Assembly (NCBI GenBank): GCA_963678675.1
Contig: OY783191.1
Coordinates: 25,192,955-25,256,954, forward strand
Direction of reading: 5' to 3'
DNA from: Xiphydria camelus
Lineage: Eukaryota > Arthropoda > Insecta > Hymenoptera > Xiphydriidae
Length of the DNA: 64,000 bases
Position 1 is the stretch's first letter, and every line of letters begins with the position of its first letter. The notes under the pieces were generated by a model, which worked only from the letters and a program-made list of their open reading frames with translations, had not been told where the DNA came from and did not search any database. Of the stretch, positions 1 to 10,759 are shown in pieces. Both the position numbers and the translations under genes were made by a program.

Positions 1-224
1 CGATTAGTCACAATCATTGATTGCTGCCCCCTACGATCAACAATTCGTACAAGGTAAATACTTTGAAAGAAGTGAAAGTTATTTAAAGCGGGAATAGTTG
101 AAACGAAAAGCGTATATTGCAATGAAAGTACCATGGGTGAAAGGCGCTCGGTGACAAGCCTGACATTCTCCGATGTCCATTGAGTCATCTTTTTATGGAC
201 AGGACACGAGCTAGATCCTCTTCG

Positions 225-530
225 GTTGCACCTGTACGAGATGACATGTCAGAAAATCGTTAGTCTTCATGAAAATCTTATCACTCCTACACATTATTCA
301 TCATCATTTACAAATTACCGATTTCGAGGTTAGATGCTTCGATTTCCCGAATTGACAGCTACCGGGAGATGAGACGTTTGACACTTTTCGCTCGACTCGA
401 AGACCGCAGCGCACTCTCCCGAAACCAATTCTAACTATTTAATGACTAGAGCACCGACCCAACTACTTCCGGCCAAATGTCAGGGAAATTCAAAAAGTGG
501 GACTTCTCGGCGGACACTCGGTATAAGCTA
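225..530. repeat. Partial copy of foldback family F1
   Basis: This stretch shares recognisable blocks with the complete foldback elements at 5378-5773 and 51314-52133: a block like ATTTCGAGGTTAGATGCTTC, a GAATTGACAGCT block, GCAGCGCACTC and AAATGTCAGGGAAATTCAAA. Only part of the hairpin is left. The 3' part (about 430-525) is closest to 50790-50880. No coding potential is seen in 1-717. Confidence 0.55.
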
Positions 531-755
531 ATTTAACATTTGCGACTCCCCATTAGGTTCATATTTTTAGCATATTTGCTTCTCGTCGAATTGCTTAGGA
601 TTGTTTGTATCGTTTATAATTAATCATCGAAAAAAAAGATAATAAAATTAAGTATTACTGTTGATCATACACGTGGGCATTTGTATTATTAGCAAAATTT
701 GAGGAAACAAAGTAGAAATGGTTTTCAGGTAAGTTACATTTGATTTTTATTGTAG

Positions 756-3317
756 ATTGGAGCAAACTCAACAGCAGAAGAAGAAGAAGAAAGCGGCTGC
801 TTTTCGAAGGCGAACTCAGAATGGGAGCACTTACACTGCAACTGATAACGATACTGATATCGATGCGTTTTCAACAGCTGGGACAGATTTCGACGATGAC
901 GAATTCTTTGATTTCTCTGACAACGAAGCAGGCGCCGGTGACAGTGAAAACGTGTACGTAAATCTTCAATTTCTTGTACGTTCATCTACAAAGTCTAATT
1001 CGATATTTTTAAGAGCGTATAATTTTTTAAGAATTGCTTCTCACGAAGGTATGATATAGCAATTACTGTTATACGCTTTGCTAATGTATAGGTCATTTCT
1101 TACAAAGAATATTATTTTATCAGTCATTCTCCTATATAATTCTTAATTTTTAAATGTCATGCAATCAGTTATGACCTATTTTTCTGAGTTAATATGTTTT
1201 TGAATCGTAATAGCAAGTCGTTGCTGCGTTTGAGGATATTCTTATAGAATCGCCATTTCGAAAATGTCGTTTCTAAGTGAAGATCATAATTTATCGTTTA
1301 TTTTGTTTGTATTTCAATAAAAGGCATTTTTTTTCTATTAAGGTAAAATTAAAACGTTAAGAAGATCGTATATTTGGCGATTTGAAAACAAAAAGATTCT
1401 ATTCGTATTCCTGAACCCTTATGTTAATGACCGGGTACCTGTCCGCTTCAATATTCAAAATAATACGATTCCCATGTCAGATTTTTGTTATGCTTCATGT
1501 GTTGAACAAAATTTTCTAGATTTGTTATCCCCCTTCTCCATCTACATAACATCATTTGTGACTAGCCCCTAGTAACTCGGCAAGAGTACAAAATAAAAAG
1601 CAAGGATACTTTTCATTATTTTATAAAATTGTTTAAACTTACCTGGAAGATTCAAAATTAACCATTATTTCATTAGCTTACAGACGTATGTATTATACTC
1701 CATTAAGACATTAATTTACCATCAAGACTGTAGTTGTAATCTTTTTTTTGCTCGTGAATTTTAATAAGAGTGTTTGAAAGAAAATGACGTCATGTCATCA
1801 TGATGTCTCGAAATTCAGGAGCATGGAACGACTGATATAGGATATTTCGCTTTGTCTGCTACTTATACTGAGTTAACACAAATTTATTAAAGGAATAGTT
1901 TTTTTTAATTTAAAAAAGACTTGTTGGAAAATAATATTTTCTTTATTTATCATGGTAAATAAACTATGAAGAAAGACATTATACATTTAGTGATGCAGGA
2001 CATCAGATCGAGTAAGTGAGTTGGATTCGGTACTCGCGGAAGTGGACAGACACATCGAAGAGAACAGTAATCGCCTGAAAGTTATTCCCGATAAACTGCA
2101 GACCTTAGCTAAATCTCATTTGAATGACGTAGAAGTCGTATGGAGGGTGGCCAGAGCTCATTTTCACTGTTCCGAAAATGCGGACGAGTCTGATAATAAA
2201 AAAACATTTATCCTGGAAGGTAAGAAGTAATATAGCTTCTCGTTACGTTATCCGGGGAGCCTTCTTTTTACCGTAAAATCCGAGTAAACTATTCTGAAGT
2301 TCGTGATAATTACGAAGTTGATAATTTGATTGTATATCTGCTATCCAGGGGCTTCATATTAATAGTAATACTCCGTTATATGGGTTATATTCGTTTATAA
2401 CGGTTAGAAAAGCATTGCCTAAAGTTCTGAATATTATACGCTATCGCTCACATGAGTTTGCTAAGTATTTTTCTCAAAATAGGAGGAAGTATGGAGAAAC
2501 ATTTGTACTGTTTCCTGGTATTTATAAATTCACGTACTACGTTTTTACAACTGGTAAATACCTATTTTTCAACAATAACCATACATGAATACATTTCAGA
2601 AATGCAATGAAAAAATTCCATTAAAAATCTTTCATATTCGGAGTTACACATATAACGGAGAATTGGCGCTTTCACATAAGCGAAGCCCTTTATGATCTCT
2701 TCTTGGTTTACTTACTATTCATATTGCAATCACAGGACTTAAAACGTGCGAGACAGTGATTCACTTGGAAAACGCCGATCTTCACAAGTGGTATGCCATA
2801 CTCGTAGGCAAGCACACGGATTATCTCTCGACTCAGGATAAGATTAAAAATGGCTTTCTGTTCAAGAAGCATCTAACGAAAGCTTTGGAATTGAGGCCTA
2901 CTGAAGCTATACTGCATTATCTTCTCGGTAGATTTAAATTCGAAGTTTCCAGCTTAACGTGGTTCGAAAGAAAGGTGTGGAACGATGATGTTATATTACT
3001 TTGCCCTATCGCTTTATTATTTAATTTAGATTTTAAATTAATTTTTACACTCGTAGGTGGCCTCAAGTTTTTTCGGTGAACCTCTCAACGCCACGTACGA
3101 AGAAGCCTTAACCGATTTCAAGCAGGCCGAAAAACTAGCGACGAAACCGAACTTGGAAAATAAGCTATACCTCGCTAAAACATACCTAAAATTGGCTGAT
3201 TATCAAGAAGCTACTCTCTGGTTAGAAACAATCAAAAGCGTTCCGGACATTACGAAAGAAGATCGTCAGATAAGAGCGGAAGCCGAAAAATTACTCGCGC
3301 AATATTCAAGATATTGA
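756..3317 (+). CDS. RMDN3: Regulator of microtubule dynamics protein (RMDN/PTPIP51 family), 3' exons
   Basis: RMDN proteins are TPR-like proteins; RMDN3/PTPIP51 tethers mitochondria to the ER through VAP proteins and handles lipid transfer and calcium exchange. Four exons with matching phases are seen: 756-953 (donor GTACGT), 1999-2219, 2736-2974 and 3057-3317 (TGA stop). Exon 756-953 encodes a Lys-rich start (QQQKKKKKAAA), then an acidic stretch with the FFAT-like core EFFDFSD at 901-921. Later exons carry family landmarks: LHKWYAILVGKHTDYLS, the KALELRPTEAILHYLLGR repeat, LTWFERKVASSFFG and the C-terminal TYEEALTDFKQAEKL helix pair. The initiating exon is not convincing in the window: the frame upstream of 756 meets a stop at 730-732, so the start probably lies before position 1 or in an exon I cannot recognise. 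The acidic FFAT region favours RMDN3 over RMDN1, but insect members are not cleanly one-to-one with vertebrate paralogues. Confidence 0.9.
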
Positions 3318-3817
3318 TCGTAATTGTCTCGAAATCTTATGCGAAATTTCTCGTTTGCGCGTCGGGTTTCGCAAGTGTGCCGTTATAAATCGTATCACTG
3401 CGGAATCTTTGGAAAACGTTGATGCGGAGTTTTGGAAGATATTTTAGTATTTTACTGCCCGGACGGAAGCGCGATTGTATAAATCGAATAAGCTTGTAAA
3501 TTTAACGAAGGGGATGTACAATAAGGAGAATGGTTGAACTTTTCTATGGAACTAAGACACATGTTAGCGAAAAGCGAACAGTAGTGCAGGAATTTTTCAA
3601 GGTAGGCAGCTTCTTTCGAATATATTATCTTATGGTACAAATCAGTTTAATTTAACGTTTTTAATGTTATTAGACTATACAAATGCAGTTTCGGGTGGCC
3701 CTTATTCTTAAACGTCGGCATTTTTTATCAGACACCAGATTTGTTAAGATATTCAAAATTCCAAAATTGTAATAAATCTGAGAAATATTGTCATATGCAG
3801 CATCAAGTATGAAGCCT

Positions 3818-3823
3818 AATAAA
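3818..3823 (+). promoter_or_regulatory. Candidate poly(A) signal of the RMDN gene
   Basis: AATAAA lies about 500 bases after the RMDN stop codon, in AT-rich sequence with no repeat recognised. It would give a 3' UTR of roughly 0.5 kb. This is a motif match only. Confidence 0.4.
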
Positions 3824-3829
3824 CGAATT

Positions 3830-5370
3830 ATAAATAATTTTTTTTCCAATACAGTGGAGCTTTAAGCACTCCACACGCTCAAGGTTTCGATACTCATTCT
3901 CGTAGTGATTCTATAGAACTTACCTTCGTAATATATTAATGCCGCATAACCTTCTTTTTCTAAACCTTCCCATAACTAAAATGTCTTTATTAACTAAATT
4001 TCTCTACTTCGTTAAACTATTTTCCTTTCGAGCTTCCTCCATTTCAATATTCGAAAGTAATACAAACCTAATAACAATGTATTCATCCGACATGCGTGCA
4101 TCATTTGTCAAAGGGTAAATATGGTGTATAGCGGTTATAGAAAATTCTGGAAAATCCGAAATTGTCAAGGAATTATGTGAGTCAGAGAAATGTCAGGGAA
4201 GAGTCATGAAAAGTAAAGAAATTTCTGGATTTTTTTCAAAAATACTTCAACTATAAATTTTGGAAGTGGGAGTTTCCTGTGAAACAGTTCTCTGTTTTTA
4301 CCGATTCTCAATTGACATACCCATGTTATAATAATATATTCATTTGATGGAATGATTGATACATAATACTTCATACTGAATCTATGTCCTAAATAGTCAG
4401 GGAAAATTTATTATTTTAGATTGGAAGTCCTGAGAAGTAAGGGAACTTTTTTATCATATTTCGCTAGATTAGATATAAGTCGGCGTTGGGAAAAGGAGGT
4501 TCTGCCATATTTACTTATAACGTTGAGTCTTCAAAAGTTTTGAATTGCTGAATACATTTCGATTCAATTCAAGTTAAAATTTTCATTGAAAAAATTCGAA
4601 TTTGATGTAATAGTTCCTCCTTTTTGTAATTCATTGTTAAAACGTTGCTCTCTGTGTAGTACAGGTTCAGATTATTCAATTGACTAAATGGTTTGAACAA
4701 TTATATCTTCATTATGAAGGAGAATGGTACTAAGGGGTGATTATTAAAAAGGTTGAGAGTTTTTGTCACTTTCGTAAATAAGGATCATCCTAAAAATGTA
4801 TACCACGATGTTGATGCAACAATTTATTACTCTTTTATCATTGAATCATTTTATCGTCATTTATTGGAAGTATAAAGAAGGAATTAAACGCGGTTGTAAA
4901 TTAATTCCCGAACCGTTGAAGGGAAGGACGAGTAGAAATAACATCGGGATGTTTTTCATTAACGTATTTGTAAATATTTAATGCGGAATGTACGCTGTAC
5001 TATGTGCATACAGGATGGACGAGACTTCATGCGAACCATATAAACTATAATGTGTAAACTTTTGGAAAGTAATTTAATTAAATCAAATTTTGCACATCCG
5101 AGTTCCCTCCTCTTCAATATTTAAAAGTAATACAAATCTAATAATAATGCGTGCATTCAATATGCGGATCTCATTTGTCAAAGTATGGTTGTCGAAGGAG
5201 ACATTTACTCACTGGAAAGTGTTTTTAAAAAAGAAATTTAGAAAGGGAAAGATCTACTGTATTATAATTAGGCATACTTAACTCAATTAAAAATCTTCAT
5301 TGCCGAGGGATGCTAGATTTCCTTAGTCTCCTCCAACTGCCAGGACTAATTAAGCTTTGCGCTCGTCATC
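3830..5370. other. Intergenic AT-rich DNA, no gene recognised
   Basis: No protein with recognisable similarity is seen on either strand. Scattered phrases such as GTCAGGGAA with AAAATTCTGGAAAATCC around 4140-4440 resemble MITE ends elsewhere in the window (25410 and 36020 regions), so part of this is probably decayed MITE sequence. Confidence 0.5.
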
Positions 5371-5377
5371 TATACAG

Positions 5378-5773
5378 TATGTCCCGTGGATAAAACGCAA
5401 GTATTTGAATTTCCCTGACATTTGACTTTGGTTAGCGCTTGGAACGGTGCTGTAGTTAGAGTTGGCATCAGACGAGTGCGCTGCGTTCTTACGAGATGTG
5501 TTTCCACAAAACCTGTATGATTATTTCTCATCACTTCTACACATTATTTACCATTATTTACAAATTCAGTTAATTTCGAGGATAGACGCTTCGATCTCCC
5601 GAATTGACAGTTCCCGGGAAATCAGACGTTTTACACTTTTCGCTCTCGAAACACGGCTCGTAAGAACGCAGCGCACTCTTTTGAAGCCAACTCTAACTAC
5701 AGCGCCGTTCCAAGCACTACAAAAGTCAAATGTCAGGGAAATTCAAATACTTGCGTTATCCACGGGACATACT
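5378..5773. mobile_element. Foldback element, family F1, complete copy
   Basis: The ends are long inverted repeats: CAGTATGTCCCGTGGATAAA at the left and its complement at the right, continuing through a CAAGTATTTGAATTTCCCTG block and then imperfectly inward around a centre near 5575. The flanks read TA on both sides, consistent with a TA target duplication. It has no coding capacity. The internal block with GAATTGACAG and TTTACACTTTTCGCTC is shared with 225-530 and 51314-52133. Confidence 0.8.
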
Positions 5774-6286
5774 GTATATGTACTTCTCAGAAGTTCTACA
5801 CATCATAATTCCTATGGTCCGTGAATTCAGACCTACCCTGTATACCAGGTCTGCTATAGGTATACAGTATTATAGTGAGGAAGAGTCGAAACACCTCTAT
5901 TTGTTCTTTCTTTTATTTTAAAACGTACTTTTTCCACTTCAGAAAGCAAATACCTCAAACTAACTTTCTCTTATTTAGCCAATTGTACGCAGCGAATTCC
6001 TTAACTAGTAACGGAGAGGTAAATTCCCCTCGAATTAGGTAAACTCTAGCCTATCCTTTGAGAATTCATGTTGAAATATTTTACAAGCAGGACTCTATTA
6101 AACGTTAGAAAAAAGAGGACATCTCAATCTACATGTAGGAAATTGCATGTAATGATACGAATGTCTGTTAAATCAGTAAGTCGTCTTAACCGTGAACGAA
6201 AAGTGCGTTGAAATTCTTTGAAACGTTTACAGATCGCCGAGAATGAGAAGAATAGTTTATAAATCTCAAGAAATCGAGCGATATCG

Positions 6287-6517
6287 CTAATTATAATTAG
6301 TTAGTTCTACTTTAAAGTAGGAAACAAAAGTTCGAGATTGAAGTCTATCTACATATCTACAAAATACGGCATCAATTGTTGTTCCAGATCGTGTCGTTGG
6401 TATTCTTTTATCGTTATTTAGCTTCAAGTTGAATGTATGTTGTAGAAAGTCGATCAGTGGTTGTGCTTCTGGTGTAGCGAAGTTAACGTTAAAATAACCA
6501 CTCAATATCATCGGCAT
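6287..6517 (-). pseudogene. Fragment of transposon-type endonuclease/exonuclease/phosphatase domain
   Basis: The minus-strand frame contains ILSGYFNVNFATPEAQPLID, TTRSGTTIDAVFCRYVDRLQ and FVSYFKVELT. The order GDFNVNF ... TTIDAVF ... SYF is the C-terminal half of an EEP (AP-endonuclease-like) fold as found in insect non-LTR and Helitron/Helentron-type elements. The expected G-D-F-N catalytic stretch reads G-Y-F-N here, so the aspartate has been lost. It is a short relic with no ends found; 5774-6286 beside it shows nothing else recognisable. Confidence 0.6.
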
Positions 6518-7303
6518 TTCACCCCAATTTTTGTTTAATACAAGTTTTTGGAAGGCTAGCCTTGTCGAAAACCACTACAGCGGACTGAACACTACAGTGG
6601 TCAGTAGTGGTTTCTACAATAGTGGTCAGTAGTGGTATACAGTGGTGAGAGAATAGTGGTCAGTAGTGGTATACAGTGGCGAATAGTGGCATGCAGTGGT
6701 ACGTAGTGGTAAGAAGTGGTAAGTAGTGCACATGTAATGGTTATACTATTTTTTTATTGAATCATATAAAAAGGGTACAAAATTTAAATTATACGATGGA
6801 TGTATCACTTCTGCTCCCGAAAACTCTGCAATCACGCGAATTGAAGAAAGGTATAATACCTACCTAGATAAATTTAAATGTTACTTATAGAAGACAATGC
6901 AATGGTAGATGACCTCTTTGGTTGATATTATTGGATACCGTTGAGATTCTCGTGATTGTAGACCCGCGTGCTTAAATTTTAAATTTAAACTTGCATTTTC
7001 TAGTAAAAGAGCGAAGGGAGAACAAAATTTTTCCGACGTTTCTATGAGCTTCTATCCTCCTATTAAAAAAGCACTATAATCTAAAATGTGTCGTGCGAAA
7101 TTACCTAGCAGGGAAAGACTCACTTATAAAAAAAGAAGAGAGATCTATTAATTTTGATTCTCTCCAGAGCTCTGACTCAGATAAAATTATAATCATGATT
7201 CAATCTCACGCGTGGAAAGCAAGGCTACAATAGCCGTTCCTCGGAGCACCGTCTGACGCGAATGCTGCGACCCAGAGAAATTGAGCATCATCGAGTTCTT
7301 AAT

Positions 7304-7746
7304 CTAGAACGAATCATCGAGCGTCAACGTCGCGGTGGAATGTCTACTGTCCGGCGATTGCATTGCAATATATCGTTTCCGTAAGATCTCTTGAAGGTCG
7401 TTCCAAGGGCTGTTTTCGCGTTTGGCTCGCAAAGGTCTCTCACCCGGCCATCTGAAAAACACGTTTAAAAGCCCACTGTGAACAAAATCAATCCTTCGCA
7501 GCCACGACATTCTGACAATGCGAAACTCCTCTTTGTTCCTGGCGAATTAAAAGTTTACCGCGATAAAATTGTTTAATCATACCTTGCGACGAGTTTCAAT
7601 TTCACTTTGTCGATGTCTTTCAGTATATCGCCCATTAATTTCTGGGAGATCAGTGGCGGTTTATGCCGATCGACGAACTTGTAATCTTGTATATTAGCTC
7701 TCTTTGCGATGTGAGGAGTCGTCGGAGGTGGCAGAGGTGGCCGCAT
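7304..7746 (-). CDS. Captured mitochondrial fission regulator-like gene fragment, copy 1 (open frame)
   Basis: Two exons on the minus strand, 7746-7583 and 7451-7304, join at phase 2 through a 131-bp GT-AG intron to give an uninterrupted 103-codon frame. It begins with a proline run (MRPPLPPPTTPH), continues with RHKPPLISQKLMGDILKDID and KVKLKLVAR, then WPGERPLRAKREN and LQEILRKRY, and ends LTLDDSF. The order poly-Pro, L-K-D-x-x-K-V-K-L, R-x-P-G-x-R-P, K-R, then an amphipathic helix matches the C-terminal part of the mitochondrial fission regulator family (MTFR1/MTFR2); this is from recall of the family, not a search. Copies 2 and 4 read RSPGE at the exon join, closer to the family RSPGG, so W here is probably derived. 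Whether it is transcribed is unknown. Confidence 0.65.
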
Positions 7747-7798
7747 ATAATAATAACTAATTAAAAGTTTTAACATTACGATCAAAACGATTACTTAC

Positions 7799-8160
7799 AG
7801 TAATTAGCATTGATCCCAAAGCAAGAAATCTTAAAGTTGGCAATAATTTCGTTGCTGGCTGAATTGCTGCATTTCTTTGCGACCTCGGTGCAATGCGATA
7901 TCGTATTTGTCCCAATAATCTCTGGCCGGTTTTGTTTTTCCAAACGAAATCGAGTGAAGAATTCTACATCATTGTAAGTATTCTGCGAAATAGTCAACTC
8001 TGGAATAGTTTTGTATTAGATATTGTTTATAAATTAATAGGTATAGGTATCTTTTATTTGCTTACCGGACACGTATTTTCTTCGGATGTCTCATTCTTGG
8101 TAATACGTCAATGTCTTCTTCAGATGATGATTGAAAAACTGGTATATCAAACAACTCCAT
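7799..8160 (-). pseudogene. Harbinger transposase N-terminal fragment (HARBI1-like), copy 1
   Basis: Exon 1 (8160-8066) starts at an ATG and encodes MELFDIPVFQSSSEEDIDVL; after a donor GTAAG, exon 2 (7999-7799) begins RVDYF. The block YNDVEFFTRFRLEKQ is the conserved opening of HARBI1-type nucleases. The two halves of exon 2 are in different frames because a short insertion separates RVDYF from YNDVEFF. The catalytic DDE part is absent: the sequence runs directly into the captured MTFR-like piece. Confidence 0.75.
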
Positions 8161-8496
8161 TTCAAAATTAATAACAATTTACCACAACGATCAGGTTATG
8201 ACTATGTCAAGGAAGAATATAGACACAAACAAAAAGTTAGGTTATACAGAGGATAGATAGCTTATCCCAAGATGAAACTGCCAGATAAGTTATGTCTGCA
8301 TTTATTCCAAAGTTTATGCTATTCCAGACTTATATCATACTTGTAAAACGCTTGCGTACTGCAGGTTATTCTCAGTATAGCGCTATACCGCGTTTATACC
8401 GTGTTGGTAAAACCGGCCCTAAATATCACTTTTGGATCACTGCTCACCACCATTGAACCACTACTGACCATCATTGAACCACTGCTCAGCACTATA

Positions 8497-8834
8497 GGGC
8501 GATTGGGTAACTGCACAAAACAGATAGAGTGCCATCTGTGGCACGCACCAAGCATTAAGTAGATGCCCGTGGTATAAGCGCTGTTTACACGTTATTTTGG
8601 ATAATAATTGAAGTGTTTTACCCATGAGATTTAATCAACATGGCCTCAATTATAATAGAATGTGGATTTCAAAGCATTCAAATAAATTCTTTCCGTGGAA
8701 AATCGTTATCAAAAGGTAAATACAAGCAGCGCCACCAAGCTGGGTTTCTTGGCGAAACTTGGATGTACATTCTCTATATGTACACGTGTAACACAAACAA
8801 AAGCTACGTTTGTAGAAGTACGCTAGAGCCCTAT
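8497..8834. mobile_element. MITE inserted in capture element copy 1
   Basis: Copy 2 of the host element reads CACCACTATTGTGCC (around 15853) where copy 1 is split as CACTAT plus about 340 bases plus TATTGTGCC. The insert begins AGGGCGATTGG and ends CTAGAGCCC. Its last 100 bases (TTTCTTGGCGAAACTTGG, ACAAACAAAAGCTACGTTTG) recur inverted at 23861-24036, so it belongs to a repeat family. Confidence 0.7.
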
Positions 8835-8902
8835 TGTGCCACTACTCAGGTTTTCAGTAGTGGTTGAAAATATTCTGTAGTGTTCTGTAGTGGTTTTCGA
8901 CA

Positions 8903-10014
8903 TTATAGCTATAATATTGTATTTGTTGTAATATTTGTAAAGATTGTTATTGTATTCATTGTTTTATAATCAAGTTTTTTTACATCTCCAATTTGTTAAT
9001 GATTTTTTATCGCTTCTAAAAAATGTAATTTTTCTGTTTGTTTGCTGTGGTATTTTTATAGAATAGATAAAATTTATCGAATAATTATAAATATTTTAAA
9101 AATCTCACATTTTAATATTTTATATTTAATTTAAAGTAATTAAAAGTTTACTGCCAGTACCAACTCCATCGTAGTCGCTTTTTCTCGGCATTTTTTAGTA
9201 GTGTTATCTTTTTCAATCGTACGAGGAAGCAGCATGTACGCACTCTCTCTCATCTAACCGTCGCGTCGCGCCTACTTCCTACGTTGCGTCCTATAGCAAA
9301 TTTGCCTGTAGTACGCGCATCTTGACTAGCTCCGATAAATTTCAAAGCCTTACAACCGTGATTCATGACCGATTTTTTGCAGGTAGGATTATACCATCGT
9401 GTTTGCAATAAAATTATCTTTATTTTCATATATAGTTTAATTGGTAAGCAGATCGGTGCAAATTGCTCATATCAGCTCACCTGTTTATATAGTTTTAAGA
9501 GTAGTCTTGAGCATATTTTATTAGCCTACCCACATTCGCGATATATTCATTGACGTATTATGTTTGATAAAAAATACTTTTCATCCGGTAAGCAGATCGG
9601 TGAAGAACGTCTCTCTAGTTCGGATCTTAGACTATGAGGCATCGATATTCCCTTTCTTCTCTGTCCGTCTTCTGAGGCTGTTCACCTCCGTTTCACGTTT
9701 ACGTTAACAGCCGCATTCGCCAAGAGAGGAACTTACTCCACCGAGCGTAAAGAAATTTCACTTCAAAAAAAAATTCGACGATGAGGTCCACCTACGTCTG
9801 TTCCTAAACGAATTTTTCAAGTCAAAACCAAAACAATTCTACGCAGACGGTATTCATTCGTTGCCAGATAGGTGGCGGCGTGTTGTTGATTCCGATAGTG
9901 CTTATGTTGTTGACAAATAAATATTATAAATTTAAAAAATATATTTTGTCATAATCGCTCATTATTTATCTGCAAACCTAATAGATACAAGTCGACAACT
10001 AAATATAAGTAAAA
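8903..10014. other. Intergenic DNA, no gene recognised
   Basis: AT-rich sequence without a credible protein. GGTAAGCAGATCGGTG occurs twice (9443 and 9587), and otherwise nothing structured is seen. Confidence 0.5.
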
Positions 10015-10018
10015 TCGA

Positions 10019-10753
10019 GGGGCTATTCACTCAGGAAATCTCGCTTGAAATCAGAAAAATTATGTAGGAAATCTTTTGAGATCTCTTATAAAATCTCTGA
10101 AAATCTCTTGAAATTTCTTGAAATCTTTTTAAATCTTTTGAAATCACTTCTGAAGTCAGAGGAGATTTTGGCGACTGCTAAATATTCATGAACACGTTGG
10201 AAGTAATTTGAAATCGCCCGAAATCTTCGGAAATCTCACAATCAGTGAAATCTTGGTGAACTCTCGTGAAATTTCTGGAAATCTTCGTGAACTCTCGTGA
10301 AATCTCTGGAAATTTCTTGCAAACTCTTAAAATCAGCGGTTGCCGTGTGACGTCAGAAATCACATGAAATCCCTGCACGGAGAAAAAGGATTAGTAAATT
10401 TTACAGTAAATCCTAGTAGTAGGGCTCCTCGGGAGGTGAAACGGCGTACTTTTTACAGTTCGTAACAGTATAAACATTAGTTTATACAGTAAAATTTGTT
10501 ATGCACCCGACACATATTAACAGGAGATTGGTAAATTTTACCGTGTAAACTAATGTTTATACTGTTACGAACTGCAAAATGTACGCTGTTTTACTTCCCG
10601 AGGAGCCCTGTTACTGGGATTTATTGTAAAAATTACTAATCCTTTTTTTCTATGTGGTGAACTCACACGAAATCTTTTGAAATCTCTGGAAATTTCTGAA
10701 AATCTTTGGAAATCACAGAAAGATTTCCTTCAGTTTCCTGAGCGAATAGCCCC
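10019..10753. mobile_element. TIR element with GAAATCT-rich arms, TSD TCGA
   Basis: The ends are GGGGCTATTCACTCAGGAAA and the complement of GGGGCTATTCGCTCAGGAAA, flanked on both sides by TCGA (10015-10018 and 10754-10757), a 4-bp TSD. The arms consist of degenerate repeats of GAAATCTCTTGAAATCT. A second element (10381-10651) sits in the middle. It has no coding capacity. Confidence 0.85.
10381..10651. mobile_element. Foldback element nested in the 10019-10753 element
   Basis: The left arm AGAAAAAGGATTAGTAAATT and the right arm are imperfect complements over about 125 bases, including GGGCTCCTCGGGAGGTGAAA and TTCGTAACAGTATAAACATT with their inverted partners. The centre is near 10515. It is non-coding. 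Confidence 0.8.
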
Positions 10754-10759
10754 TCGAGT

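Larger units (their letters stand above)
6561..8902 (-). mobile_element. Gene-capturing TIR transposon, copy 1
   Basis: The left end CTTGTCGAAAACCACTACAG and right end CTGTAGTGGTTTTCGACA are inverted. Next to the left end is an array of AGTGGTCAGTAGTGGTATAC-like units (6588-6735), and shorter units of the same kind (CCACTACTGACCATC) adjoin the right end. Between them, read on the minus strand, are a Harbinger terminal repeat (GGTAAAACCGGCCC near 8400), two Harbinger transposase exons (7799-8160) and a captured MTFR-like gene end (7304-7746). No complete transposase is present, so the element is non-autonomous. A 340-bp MITE has inserted at about 8497-8834. Same family: 13151-15932, 19796-22258, 54986-56204. 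Confidence 0.85.

Noticed and set aside
4796..5281. Two 60-codon frames after RMDN
   Set aside because: Short, AT-driven, without recognisable sequence.
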